From positions 1,302,001 to 1,366,000 of the forward strand of contig WOAB01000321.1 in NCBI GenBank assembly GCA_027886185.1: a stretch of DNA of 64,000 nucleotides, written 5' to 3'. The notes under the pieces were generated by a model, which made no database searches, was not told where the DNA came from, and was given only the letters and a program-made list of their open reading frames with translations. The first letter of the stretch is position 1, and each line of letters opens with the position of its first letter. Below are positions 43,169-54,557 of this stretch, in pieces. The position numbers and the translations under genes were made by a program. This DNA comes from Rheum nobile (taxonomy: Eukaryota > Streptophyta > Magnoliopsida > Caryophyllales > Polygonaceae).

Positions 43169-44319
43169 CATCTCTCTCTCATCTTTCTCTCCCCCACCCC
43201 CCCTCACGAATCTCTCCTCTCTTTGAGCTCTCTCTCTCTCGGCCCTCTTTCTCCCAAAGCCTTCGCCGGAAAGCTTGAATCTTGCCGGAGTTTCGAAGCT
43301 CTCGCCGGTGTTGTCGCCAGATCTTGGTTGGTGTTGGTGGTGCTCTCAAGGTGGTGTTAGGTGTCCAGAAGTTGGAGCCACCACAAACCGAGCCCCGACA
43401 CGTCGCCCCGTCATCTTCCCCGGTGAGTCGTTGAGTTCGTCTCACCACTGAAATGCCACCGCACCCGCGGCCAGATGACACCGCACCCGCGGTATGGCTG
43501 GGCTCGTGGTGTGGCTTGGGCTTTGTGGTCTCAATCGGGACTTTGTTCCTTCGATTCCTTTCGTATTCTTTTAGATTCGTATATGTAGATATCGAATCTA
43601 ACTTAGGGTTTCATTTTGGGTCGATCCGGAGGAATCTATGGTCTCAAGATTTGTCCCTGCGTCGAGCCCGGAAACCCATCGTTGTCTCCAAGCCTTGCTA
43701 AGCTTTCGTCGGATCTAAGGCAAGTGGTGGTTCGCTCTTGCTTAATCATTCCATGTTTCCATTAATTAACAATTGTTTAATTGTTAATTAAATTGGAGTG
43801 AACTGATGTTTTCATTTGGGAACTAATTTCATAAATAACGTAATTAAAAAGGTGATGTTATAATAGGTTGTATATCTGCTAGATCAACGCTATTATAGAT
43901 ATATGTTGCCTGAAGGACTTGTTCGTGCACTGCCGGAAATACCGGGTCAGTTATGTAATTTTGATAAAGTTGGGGTTAAGCTCAGTAAATAGTAGACTTT
44001 CATATGAGCGTCTGGAACTTCGCGGAATTGGATTCCGAGTTGTATAACTAAAGTTATGGCCAAAACCGTATTGAATGCAGATTCGGGAATATTCTGCTGT
44101 TCGGATTTGGGCTAGGACAATTAAAGCGAACTGTTTAATTAGCTCGAGTACTGTGTGTTAATTACCGTGATGGTATTGTTGTGAATTTAATGTTAACTTA
44201 ATGCTAGAATAGCACGTGGGTTGCAGGAACGCTAAGTCCAGGTAAGGGTTAGTCGTTTCTATTATATATGTGTTTAAGTTGATTGCCAGGATGGCTTTAA
44301 TGTGAATTATTACTATTGT

Positions 44320-45030
44320 TGTGCTTGAACTGTTTAGTTAGCACTAGTAGTTATAATATTGTGGTGCGTGAACTATTTAGTTAGCACTAGTAGTTATAAT
44401 ATTGTTGTGCGTGAACTGTTTAGTTAGCACTAGTAGTTAGGAACGTTGGACTCGTCAAGGTCCAGTCGTTTCCTTATAACATAGTAGAGAGGTGGCTAGA
44501 CCTCACCTAATACTATTCACAGGTCATGACCTAACCTCTGATACACGAGTATAGAGGTGGTGCACTTAGCTAGTGACACAAATCTCGGAATTTAGTAGAG
44601 AGGTGGCTAGACCCCACCTAATACTATTCGCAGGTCATGACCCAACCTCTGATACACGAGTATAGAGGTGGTGCACTTAGCTGGTGACACAAATCTCGGA
44701 ATTTAGTAGAGAGGTGGCTAGACCCCACCTAATACTATTCGCAGGTCATGACCCAACCTCTGATACACGAGTATAGAGATGGTGCACTTAGCTGGTGTCA
44801 CAAATCTCGGGATTTGGTAGAGAGGTGGCTAGACCCCACCTAATACCTAGTAGAGAGGTGGCTAGACCCCACCTAATACTATTCGCATGTCATGACCCAA
44901 CCTCTGATACACGAGTATAGAGGTGGTGCACTTAGCTGGTGACACAAATCTCAAAATTTAGTAGAGAGGTGGCTAGACCCCACCTAATACTAACCTAGTA
45001 GAGAGGTGGCTAGACCCCACCTAATACTAT
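44320..45030 (+). repeat. 46 bp and 111 bp tandem repeats in the solo LTR
   Basis: First, about three ~46 bp units (gtgaactgtttagttagcac) at 44325-44435. Then units of exactly 111 bp starting tagtagagaggtggctagac at 44482, 44593, 44704 and 44815, followed by partial units to ~45028. They are noncoding. Confidence 0.85.
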
Positions 45031-45749
45031 ATATGCGTCACTCAAAGCGAAATGCATACTCAAGATGTATAGGATCCGTTGGAGATATATACATGTAAAA
45101 GCTTATAACGTGATGCGCGTTTTGGAATGAAATAAGATAAGTGTCGTTGTCGCACATAATTAATAAGCTTTGGTAGTTGTACTAATTGGGTGGACATAAT
45201 TGTCACCCTAAGGTTTAAAGCTTTGTAGCTGCTCTTAATCATGTTGTAAGCATTAGTGTGGATAAAGTGTTGTGAAGAAATAATTGATTAAGGGAATAAT
45301 TCTTCAGGAACTCGTTTTCCCTATTGTGGTCTTGAGTAAGACTGTGAAATCTGGAGTTAGGATGGTCAGGATCATAAGTAAAGTATGACCCATGTAGGAC
45401 CAATGGTTAAAGCTTTTGGGAAAGCCAAGTGTGCGAAACCATAGGTATCCTTGGGGAGATCTATTTGAGATTCGTTTGAGGTAAAATAAGGAAATAAGTC
45501 ATTTAAGACAGTACGAGTCGTTGGACTCGATAAGTGGAATTTCCAGAGAATGAGGAGTTAGGACTCTTGGGAATTGTCAAGGATTGACATCTTGTGAGTA
45601 TGTCATCTATAAGGCTTAAGGTATCACTCTCTTTGAGGAAATAAGAGTAATATCTTATGTGATACGTTTTGAGGAACGTAGTAATAAGATATTGTGATTG
45701 TTCTTGGAGGAAATTAAGGAATCTTAAAGAACTTTAAGTTAGAGATGGC

Positions 45750-45754
45750 GTAAG
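45750..45754. other. Target-site duplication, left copy
   Basis: gtaag immediately before the 766 bp LTR is repeated at 52224-52228 immediately after the second LTR. Confidence 0.9.
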
Positions 45755-46520
45755 TGATGCGGGACCATCCTCTCAACCTCCTTCCGAAGGTCCCATCACA
45801 AGGTCACGAGCCAAATCGCTTCAAGAAGAGTTAGACATTGTCATTGCCTTGTGCTTAGCAAAGGAGGCCACCATGGAAGAAGAACTCAAGCCCAGCCTCA
45901 AGACAATGATCACCATCGGAGCACACCAAGGCCACAAGTCGCCGCACCCGCGGTAAGGTCCACCGCGCCCGCGGCGAGCACTACAGGAGCCGCTCCCTTT
46001 TGTTATTTTATGTTGTTGGCTGGATTATGTGAACTATATAAGCCACTTGCCTTTTATTATTTTCGGTAGACAACCCTTTTATGTGTTAAACACTCCCTTT
46101 GTGGAACCCAAATGAGAGCTTGAGAGTTTCTCATGAAGTTGATGATAATTTTAGCTTAGTTGTCTTGCGTTTGTTAATCTCTCTCGAGATTGGTGTTCGT
46201 AGGCCTTCATAAGTCCCCTCTTCGTGCTCTTGGCGGAATCCATTGCCAAGTTGTGTGGAGTTGCAGGAGAAGGGATCGTATTGATCCGTTGGCTTTGTTC
46301 TCGGTATCCTTCGAGTGCCGTTGGGTCGAGCTTTTGTCTTTACGGGTTCTTCTTACTTATCCCTTTTATTTATCTTGTATGTTCAGTTTTCTCCTTAGTC
46401 ACTTGTGTTCTTGAGCCGTTGCTCTATTTCACAAGTTCCTAGCTTGTTGAACCTTCCTAGTTTTGGTTGTTCAAGAGCTCTTCGTCTAGATCCGAAGCAA
46501 CGCGGCTAATCCTCACATCA
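45755..46520 (+). mobile_element. 5' LTR (766 bp) of integrase-less Gypsy element
   Basis: TGATGCGGG...CTCACATCA, 766 bp. The 3' LTR at 51458-52223 has the same length; I count 14 substitutions and no indels, about 98% identity. TATA-like ctatataag at 46034-46042. It also contains two CCGCRCCCGCGG motifs (45942, 45963). Confidence 0.95.
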
Positions 46521-46523
46521 AAG

Positions 46524-46535
46524 TGGTATCAGAGC
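46524..46535 (+). promoter_or_regulatory. Primer-binding site
   Basis: tggtatcagagc, three bases after the LTR, is complementary to the 3' end of plant initiator tRNA-Met. Confidence 0.92.
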
Positions 46536-47793
46536 TATAGGACGTCGAGCCACTTCCAAGCCTCAACCGAGCCACCTCTTGGTTAGCTCTTTGAGTCTTT
46601 CTTGCCATTTTTCTTCTTCATGTTCTTCTTATTCTTCATGCTTTGTTGTGTTTGGTTTGTTGTTGCTTATGCTTTTGTCTTGTGAACTTGTTGCCACCTC
46701 TTTGTTGCCACCACAAACCACCACCACCTTCCACCACCACACAACCACCACCGAACACCCCTGCAAGCTGCCGAATTTCAGCCCCCAAAAATCAGCTACC
46801 AACTCCCCAAAAAACCCTCACCAACTCCCTAAGACTCTCACCAACTCTAGCTCCCAAAATCCCACCTACCCTTGTACTATCCTAGGTACTATTAGCCTTA
46901 TCATCCTTTGTTGCTTTGAAAGTCAAGAATAGAAGCTACCAAACACTATTCCTACCTCTTGTAAGTGACCTTGTACGTGTGACATCAAGAAAGAGGCAAG
47001 AAAGTGTGACTTTTTGCTCCATATCATATTTGCTTCAATAGTGAACTAGAAAGCAAGACTTCTTTTATTTCTCTTGTATTCTCCTTGTCTTGCACGTTTT
47101 TATTTAAAAAAAAAAGAGAAGAAAAGGCTTGTTCTTGTTTTATTTCTTGTTCTTGCTTGAAGACATTGTTGTTCTTGATGTTGTGTTGATGTTACCAAGT
47201 GATCTAAGCTCCCATTTCAAATGATTTGAACACCAAAAACAATGAAGAACTCGGCCCCTCACTCGGCCAAGTCTTAGACCGAGTTGTGGTCTAATCCTTT
47301 GGTTTACCTTGAACCTTACCCTTGAACCTCAAGCTTGATTGCCTACCCATCTCACCACTCATTTTAATCATTTGGCAACTTGTTTATGAGTTCATGAGTA
47401 TTGGTAAAAAAAAAAAACAAGCAAGGCATGACTTGGTCCTCTTGAGTTCAAATTTGAGTCTTTGACATTGAACACATTGCATTATATTCTTGCAATTGAG
47501 TTGATCTTGAGTGTCTTGTTGTTGTTCTTTGTTTTCTTTTGTTGAGTCCTTATTTTGCTTGTTTTGTTTGTGAGACCCTTGGAGCTAACATCTAAATAGC
47601 TCTTGTCCAAGTGCACTTTTTCACGGTGATAAGTGGTTGCCTAAGTCCATCCATTTCATGTGGAGTTATTAATCAATTCAAGGCACTACGTCAAAGTTGC
47701 ATTACCATCAACTTGAGTGTGAGGGATCGAACACACGAGTGCCAAACACGTGTGAGGCGATTTTGATTTCGCTAACTTGATAAGGTTGATTGT
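46536..47793 (+). other. Long untranslated leader of integrase-less Gypsy element
   Basis: About 1.26 kb between primer site and gag start. Frames of 117 and 80 codons at 46579-46932 overlap each other and are low complexity (Pro/Thr/His-rich), so I do not call them genes. Two A-runs lie at ~47105 and ~47407. Confidence 0.6.
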
Positions 47794-50700
47794 TTGTTGA
47801 TTGTGATCATGTCTAGGTCGAGACCCGACAGCCCCCCATCCTCACGCAGCCCGGAACCGGTGCCCCCCCAGGTATTCAACATGTTGAATACTATGACGGA
47901 GCAGTTGGCCGTGATCACCACGCGACTAACCACTTTGGAGACCGAGCGACGCCAGGCTCTACCTTTGAACGCACCTTTGGGTTCGTTCCAAGCCCAAGGA
48001 GGAGGATCCGGCGCCAACACCGTGCCACCAAGTGCAAGTCCTCTGGCCGCTGAAGTTCCTGCCGCACCCGCGGTCGGGCATACCGCACCCGCGGTGAGCA
48101 CAGCAGAAGCATATGCCTCCGGCTCTGGCGAAAGCCGTACCCTGGCCGCGCCCGTGGCAAGGTCTGATCCTTTGATTCGAAATCAATTTCCTTTCGTACC
48201 TCACCGAGTCCCTAATGTTGCACATGCTCTACCTCGAAATGAGGTGCCCCTTTCCTTTAACCGTTTCAATGAGTTTCATGATGATCCAAGGCTTGAGTAT
48301 GATGATGAGGACGAGATGGAAGAAGAAATGTGGAGACATGAACCACTTAGGCGACACCAACATCAAAGAGATAATCGAGGTCGTCGAGAACTTGAACAAG
48401 ATGGTGTTGGGAAGATTAAAATCAAGATCACACCCTTTGAAGGGAAGTGTGAACCGGATGTGTACATGGAGTGGGAAACCAAGATTGAGCAAATATGGAG
48501 TTGTCATAACTTCATTGACGCTAAGAAGGTACAACTTGCTTCTTTAGAATTCTCTAACTATGCTCTTTTATGGTGGACCAATTTAGTGAAGGAAAGAAGA
48601 AGGAACCTTGACCCACCCGTAGCCACATGGGAACAAATGAAAGTCTTGATGAGGGCTAGGTTCATCCCACAACATCACCATAGGAAATTGAGGCAAAGGT
48701 TGGAGAACCTTAGACAAGGGTCCATGAGCGCCGAAGAAACCTACCATGCCATGCAAGTAGCCATGATACGAGCAAATGTCCAAGAGGATGAAGAATCCAC
48801 AATGGCTAGGTATCTTCGCATCCTTAATCCATCCCTTACTCTTGAGATTGAGTTTTACCCTTATGCGACTATGGAAGACTTGCTACACTTAGCTCTCAAC
48901 GTTGAGAGAAAAATTAAGGATGATAGTCATGGAGCAAGAGGGATGAGTGGTCAATCAAGCAATTGGAGAAGTCAAGGTCAAACCCAAGGACACAATAGAA
49001 GGTATCCACCGGCACCTCAAGGGAGAATTCAAGGACCCTCTCCGAGTCCTCATGTGGAGCAAGGAGGGCTAAGAAGGAGTGCCCCACCAAGTCAACCTCC
49101 AACCGGGACTAAACCAACAACCGCACCCTTCAACAATCCTAAAGGGAGTACTTCTAATCCCTCTCCTAGAGCTAGGGATGTTGTGTGTTTTAAGTGTCAA
49201 GGTAGAGGTCATATGATGAAAGATTATCCTAATAGGAGAACTCTCTTAATTAATCCACAAGGGCTATATGAGTCTGAGTCCAAGGAAGGTGACCATGATA
49301 CTTGTGTTGATGACTTGAATGTGCATGAAAATGATGATGATTACACGGGTGGCATAGAATATGAACATGGTGAATCTTTAGTGTGTAGAAGGACTTTGCA
49401 TACCCAACCTCTTCCTTGTGAAGATAACCAAAGAGAAAACTTGTTTCATACTAGATGTTTGGTTAAAGGAAAGGTTTGCAACATGATCATTGATGGAGGA
49501 AGTTGTTGCAACATTGCTAGCACCGAGCTAGTAACTAAGTTACATCTTCCTACATTTCATCATCCTAAACCTTATAATTTGCATTGGATGAATGATTGTG
49601 GTGCACTTAAGGTGACTAAGCAAGTTCAAGTCCCTTTTAAGCTTGGTCATTATGAGGATACAATTTTATGTGATGTTCTTCCCATGCAAGCATGTCATAT
49701 CTTACGTGGTCGTCCATGGCAAAGTGATAGGAAGGTCACTCATGATGGTTTAACTAACCGCCATTCTTTCACCTTTAAGGCTAAAAACATTGTCCTAAAG
49801 CCTATGACTCCCACGCAGGTAGCCGAGGCTTATGAACAAAGGAAAAACAAGGAGAAAGAAGAGGAGAAGAAGTCGGACAAGGCTAAAGAACCCCATACAA
49901 CCCACACCGGCCGAGTCCTCTTGTCTTCCAAGCAAGACTTCAAGGATGAGTATGTTTCCCTTGACACCACTCTTATGCTTTTATGCAAACAACTTGTTTT
50001 GTTCAATGAAGATGTCAAGGCTACTCTACCTCCAAGAATCCAAGCTCTACTTGAAGAGTTCCGAGATGTGTTTCCGGAGGAGATCCCACATGGCTTGCCT
50101 CCAATCCGAGGCATTGAGCACCAAATCGATCTCATCCCGGGTGCCACCTTGCCAAACCGACCGGCCTATAGGATGAATCCTAAGGAGACACAAGAAATTC
50201 AAAGTCAAGTGCAAGAACTCTTGGATAAAGGCCATGTAAGGGAGAGCATGAGTCCATGTACCATTCCGATGCTCCTAGTTCCCAAGAAGGATGGAACTTG
50301 GAGAATGTGTGTTGATTGTAGAGCCATCAATAACATCACCATCAAATATCGGCATCCTATTCCAAGGCTTGATGATATGCTAAATGAACTCCATGGTGCT
50401 TCCATCTTCACCAAAATTGACCTTAAGAGTGGCTATCATCAAATCCGAATGAGGGAGGGAGATGAGTGGAAGACCGCCTTCAAGACCAAGTTTGGGCTCT
50501 ATGAATGGGTTGTCATGCCCTTTGGCTTAACCAATGCCCCAAGTACCTTCATGCGCCTCATGAATCATGTGCTACGACACTACATTGGGAGGTTTGTTGT
50601 AGTATACTTTGATGATATCCTTATCTATAGCAAGTCATTGGAGGAGCATGAACAACATCTAAGGGAAGTTCTTTCTACCTTGCGTGTAGATCACTTGTTT

Positions 50701-50988
50701 GCCAATCTTAAGAAATGTGAGTTTTGCACTAACAAAGTTTCATTTCTTGGTTTTGTAGTTAGCACTCAAGGGTTGCAAGTGGATGAGGAGAAGATCAAGG
50801 CCATCCAAGATTGGCCTACACCCATCTCCGTTAGCCAAGTGAGGAGCTTCCATGGACTTGCTAGCTTCTACCGGTGCTTTGTCAAGGACTTTAGTACAAT
50901 AGCCGCCCCCTTAACCGAGATCACAAAGAAGCATAGTCCATTCAAATGGGAAGAGGCACAAGAAGAAGCCTTCAAGGCCTTGAAATGA
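47794..50988 (+). CDS. Gag-protease-RT polyprotein of integrase-less Gypsy element
   Basis: A 1064-codon frame. Residues ~1-130 are Pro/Ala-rich and include the GC motif as APAVGHTAPAV; gag domain ~210-370 (YALLWWTNLVKERRRN, MKVLMRARFIPQHHHRKL); zinc knuckle CFKCQGRGHMMKDY at ~468 with Tyr in place of the last Cys; protease IIDGGSCCNIAS at ~565; RT ~800-980 with IDLKSGYHQIRM, MPFGLTNAPSTFMRLMN and catalytic VYFDDILIYS. It ends at a TGA inside the RT-RNase H connection (EEAFKALK). RT looks complete, but downstream domains are deleted, so the element cannot integrate alone. Confidence 0.9.
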   Translation: MLIVIMSRSRPDSPPSSRSPEPVPPQVFNMLNTMTEQLAVITTRLTTLETERRQALPLNAPLGSFQAQGGGSGANTVPPSASPLAAEVPAAPAVGHTAPAVSTAEAYASGSGESRTLAAPVARSDPLIRNQFPFVPHRVPNVAHALPRNEVPLSFNRFNEFHDDPRLEYDDEDEMEEEMWRHEPLRRHQHQRDNRGRRELEQDGVGKIKIKITPFEGKCEPDVYMEWETKIEQIWSCHNFIDAKKVQLASLEFSNYALLWWTNLVKERRRNLDPPVATWEQMKVLMRARFIPQHHHRKLRQRLENLRQGSMSAEETYHAMQVAMIRANVQEDEESTMARYLRILNPSLTLEIEFYPYATMEDLLHLALNVERKIKDDSHGARGMSGQSSNWRSQGQTQGHNRRYPPAPQGRIQGPSPSPHVEQGGLRRSAPPSQPPTGTKPTTAPFNNPKGSTSNPSPRARDVVCFKCQGRGHMMKDYPNRRTLLINPQGLYESESKEGDHDTCVDDLNVHENDDDYTGGIEYEHGESLVCRRTLHTQPLPCEDNQRENLFHTRCLVKGKVCNMIIDGGSCCNIASTELVTKLHLPTFHHPKPYNLHWMNDCGALKVTKQVQVPFKLGHYEDTILCDVLPMQACHILRGRPWQSDRKVTHDGLTNRHSFTFKAKNIVLKPMTPTQVAEAYEQRKNKEKEEEKKSDKAKEPHTTHTGRVLLSSKQDFKDEYVSLDTTLMLLCKQLVLFNEDVKATLPPRIQALLEEFRDVFPEEIPHGLPPIRGIEHQIDLIPGATLPNRPAYRMNPKETQEIQSQVQELLDKGHVRESMSPCTIPMLLVPKKDGTWRMCVDCRAINNITIKYRHPIPRLDDMLNELHGASIFTKIDLKSGYHQIRMREGDEWKTAFKTKFGLYEWVVMPFGLTNAPSTFMRLMNHVLRHYIGRFVVVYFDDILIYSKSLEEHEQHLREVLSTLRVDHLFANLKKCEFCTNKVSFLGFVVSTQGLQVDEEKIKAIQDWPTPISVSQVRSFHGLASFYRCFVKDFSTIAAPLTEITKKHSPFKWEEAQEEAFKALK

Positions 50989-51447
50989 AAGCTCACCCAA
51001 GCACCTTTACTTGTGCTACCGGACTTCACTAGACCCTTTGAAGTGGAGTGTGATGCCTCGGGAATTGGCATAGGAGGCGTCCTTATGCAAGAAGACTTAA
51101 ATGCAGAAAAACAGGTGGAGTTCATCAAGGAGTTGCATGCCCGCACCAAGTAAAAGCTTCTACAAAAGGCGGAGCACAATGCCGCCAAGGCCAACCATGG
51201 GCGCCAACGCTTGATCTTTCAACCGGGAGACCTTGTGTGGGTGCATTTGAGAAAGGAGCGCTTCCCGAACAAGCGTGTGTCCAAGCTATCACCGAGAGGA
51301 GATGGGCCATTCAAAGTCTTGAGAAAGGTGGGCGACAATGCCTATGCCCTGGAGCTACCAGAGGAGTACGGTGTGAGCCCTACCTTCAACGTGGGCGATC
51401 TCACTCCTTTCGAAGGGCAAGGAGATTCGGGTCGAATCCTTTCCAAT
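50989..51447 (+). pseudogene. RNase H start and integrase tail remnant
   Basis: After the stop the frame continues with LTQAPLLVLPDFTRPFEVEC and the first RNase H block, then jumps near 51113 to the end of integrase (FIKELHARTK, then a stop, and GDLVWVHLRKERFPNKRVSK). The rest of RNase H, the zinc finger and the DDE core are missing, an internal deletion of probably over 1 kb. The 108-codon frame 51211-51537 covers the integrase tail and runs into the 3' LTR. Confidence 0.82.
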
Positions 51448-51457
51448 AAAGGGAGGA
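51448..51457 (+). promoter_or_regulatory. Polypurine tract
   Basis: aaagggagga directly precedes the 3' LTR, the standard plus-strand primer site. Confidence 0.8.
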
Positions 51458-52223
51458 TGATGCGGGACCATCCTCTCAACCTCCTTCCGAAGGTCCCATC
51501 ACAAGGTCACGAGCCAAATCGCTTCAAGAAGAGTTAGACGTTGTCATTGCCTTGTGCTTAGCAAAAGAGGCCACCATGGAAGAAGAACTCAAGCCCAGTC
51601 TCAAGACAATGATCACCATCGGAGCACACCAAGGCCACAAGTCGCCGCACCCGCGGTAAGGTCCACCGCGCCCGCGGCGAGCACTACAGGAGCCGCTCCC
51701 TTTTGTTATTTTATGTTATTGGATGGATTATGTGAACTATATAAGCCACTTGCCTTTTATTATTTTCGGTAGACAACCCTTTTATGTGTTAAACACTCCC
51801 TTTGTGGAACCCAAATGAGAGCTTGAGAGTTTCTCATGAAGTTGATGATAATTGTAGCTTAGTTGTCTTGCGTTTGTTAATCTCTCTCGAGATTGGTGTT
51901 CGTAGGCCTTCATAAGTCCCCTCTTCGTGCTCTTGGCAGAATCCATTGCCAAGTTGTGTGGAGTTGCAGGAGAAGGGATCGTATTGATCCGTTGGCTTTG
52001 TTCTCGGTATCCTTCGAGTGTCGTTGGGTCGAGCTTTCGTCTTTACGGGTTCTTCTTACTTATCCCTTTTATTTATCTTGTATGTTCAGTTTTCTCCTTA
52101 GTCACTTGTATTCTTGAGCCTTTGCTCTATTTCACAAGTTCCTAGCTTGTTGAACCTTCCTAGTTTTGGTTGTTCAAGAGCTCTTCGTCTAGATCCGAAG
52201 CAACACGGCTAATCCCCGCATCA
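51458..52223 (+). mobile_element. 3' LTR (766 bp) of integrase-less Gypsy element
   Basis: Pairs with 45755-46520, same length, and is followed by the gtaag target duplication at 52224-52228. Low LTR divergence indicates a recent insertion, the youngest layer of this nest. Confidence 0.95.
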
Positions 52224-53523
52224 GTAAGGCCAGTCTTACTTTAAGATAAATTATGGGATTGTGTAAAGTACCATTAAGGGAATTAAGAGGATGTAATGTT
52301 TCGAGGTTACTAAGAGTTGATAATGGGATTGTAAGGAATTAAGAGGTGAACTTTAAGATTTTGTATATAAGGAAATTGTGAGGGAGATGCGTGTTCTCCT
52401 ATTTTAAGGTAGCCATGATTAAGTGGATAAGATAAGTGCGGTGATGCACATAATTAAGGATTTAGTCCCCTAGGGATTTAGTTCCCGACTCGACTTTAGG
52501 GATTTAGTTCCCGAGACAATTCCGCCTTAGGGATTGAGTTCCCGACGGTATATTTCTGGTGTAGAGATGATCTAAGAGATTAATGTGTTTGGGTGCGTTG
52601 TGATTAAGTTAAGTGCGGCGATACATATTTTAGTGTACTCTTGGGAGAGTAGTGCAGTTAGGAGAACTCGTCTTGACTTGGGTCAGAGTAAAGTTCTCTT
52701 TCTAATCTGAACTCGTGTTAAGCGGTGAGGTTGGTTGTGAACCGAATCACCAACTTGTTTTAAACGTTTGTGTGTATTAATGTTAACGTTTGTGTGTATT
52801 AATGTTAACGCTTGTGTGTAATTATTAATGTTCCCAAACATTCATCATAATTTTACTATAAGGCTCATTTCAGTTAGAGTCTTCTTTTGGGATTGATTGT
52901 TGTAAGACTCGGTCTTCCAGAATCTTCTCTTGATCATGCCTTTTCATATATTCTAGTAGTAGTATGGTGGTTGACTATCGTACTCGACTATTATTCAGGA
53001 GACGACGAGTCTAACCTAATACGACTACTTCGAACCACTCTGCTTTGTGCCCTTGCATGGTCTATTCATTTAGACTAACCAACCGCAATTGTTATCTGCT
53101 TTGTTGGTTGGTGTCATCCGTTCGATTCGGCACATCAGATGTGTTGCAGATCTAAGAAGGCTAGAATGACTAAGAAGGCAAACGGTGTTTTGAAGAGTTT
53201 TATCCAGGTTAAGGATCCTTGGCGGGTGATCATTGCGATCAAGACCCTGTTGTTGTTTCAAAGACTTCCGATGTGTTAAAAAGGTCTTGTATTAAGACTA
53301 CTCTGTATTATAAAGACTTCTGCTGTATTTCTGATGTATTTGGTCATATTTGGAATTGTGTTGAAATTCCGCGACTATGGTTTTAATCGAAGGTTATGAT
53401 ATTTTGTATCATAATTGTTGTTTGATGATTTATATCAACTGGAAAAGCCCGGGGTGACTTCGGGATGTGGAATCCGAGGTCACTGGCAGTAATACTTTCA
53501 AGAGGTAATTTGGGGGTGTTACA
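52224..53523 (+). mobile_element. Probable solo giant LTR, right part
   Basis: Begins with the right copy of the gtaag duplication and continues the LTR interrupted at 45754, ending GGGGTGTTACA at 53523. It has three agggatttagttcccga-type units at 52470-52540 and three gtttgtgtgtattaatgtt units at ~52765-52830. No coding domain. Confidence 0.6.
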
Positions 53524-54557
53524 ATAATATTTGGGGAAATCCCCACCATGTCTTTGTGTGACCAAGCAAAACAGTCAGTGTTGGATCGCAAAAAGGAAAT
53601 TAAACTTGCTCTAGTCGAATCGTTTAGATTTGATCTGACCCTTACTGTTTGTGTTGGCTTTGAGAGGTCCAACGCGATCTCATCGAGTTGTTCCATTTCT
53701 GGTTCGACGTATTGCGGGGTCCCTTCGCCATACTGTGATTGCTACGCGGACGATTTGTCGACTGCCCCTTTCATTGAAGTGACGTAACATTCCTTGGCGG
53801 CTCTCTGGTCGCCTTTTATTTCCTGTACCCCGCGCTTGGTAGGAAATTTTATCGTCTGGTGGTAAGTGGAAGGTACAGCTTTCATGGCGTGGATCCAAGG
53901 TCTGCCAAGGATTGTGTTGTATGGGGACGGGCAGTCGAGTATTAAGAATTTTACCTGTTGGTTGACTCCACCAGCGTACATTGTTAACACGATTTTGCCC
54001 TGGGTGTACTTAACTTCTCCACTGAATCCGACTAATGAGGTAGAGTTTCTGGTTAAGTCGTCCTCGCTTAAACCCATTCCTTTTAAGGCGTCCAGTGTCA
54101 ACAAGTTGGTGGAGCTGCCTGTGTCAATGAGAACGCGACGGATAAGGCAATTGCTAATTGAGAGTGAGATTACCAAACCATCGTGGTGGTCGCCAAGTTC
54201 TTGAGCCTCCGAATCATCGAAGGTGATGGTCGGAGCGTCGTAGATTTGTAACTGTCTTGTCTCTACCTGGGCTGGTTTGTTGCCTCTGCTTTCTCGAGCA
54301 TGTCTTTTGGCGGCTGAGTACGTGTTTCCACATACGTATGACCCTCCTGAAATGGTGTTAACAATTTTTGCAGGAATCGGAGAGGACGGTTTGTCGGATG
54401 TTACCTGGTCCCTTTGATCGAGGGTCGCTTTGGCTTTATCCGAGATGATGTCGCACAGTAGCCCTTGCGCGAGGAGTCTCGCGACTTCTTTGCGAAGGGC
54501 TATGCATTCGTCCGTCGAGTGCCCATGATCTCCGTGAAACTCGCACCATCGGTTCAT
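53524..54557 (-). CDS. Tat-type Gypsy element: gag zinc finger, protease and start of RT
   Basis: Frame 53742-54557 (271 codons) begins WCEFHGDHGHSTDECIALRK, the C2HC-type finger of Tat gag, and includes the aspartic protease RVLIDTGSSTNLLT at ~140 and a GRPWIHAMKAVPSTYHQ block. Frame 53430-53696 (MEQLDEIALDL) continues toward RT (FLRSNTDCFAWSHKDMVGIS) and is cut at 53523 by the inserted LTR; the remainder is at 42816. A stop/frameshift lies between 53742 and 53696. Confidence 0.85.

Larger units (their letters stand above)
42817..45754 (+). mobile_element. Probable solo giant LTR, left part
   Basis: Inserted in the Tat pol gene: TGTAATATCCC begins at 42817 and the partner end GGGTGTTACA is at 53523. 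Flanks are ataac and ataat, a 5 bp target duplication with one mismatch, and removing 42817-53523 plus one copy restores the conserved host pol sequence. No second LTR copy, gag or pol is present, so I infer a ~4.2 kb solo LTR (nested 6.5 kb element excluded). It has a TATA box ctatataagcc and GC-rich transcribed-type sequence downstream. Confidence 0.62.

Noticed and set aside
42975..45030. CRISPR-like arrays
   Set aside because: Repeats are contiguous tandem units without unique spacers, in plant retroelement DNA.
46579..46932. Small gene in the Gypsy leader
   Set aside because: Low-complexity Pro/Thr/His-rich frames that overlap each other, within an untranslated leader.
42817..53523. Complete autonomous LTR element as the middle layer
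   Set aside because: After removing the nested 766 bp-LTR element, no second LTR, gag or pol remains, so a solo LTR fits better.
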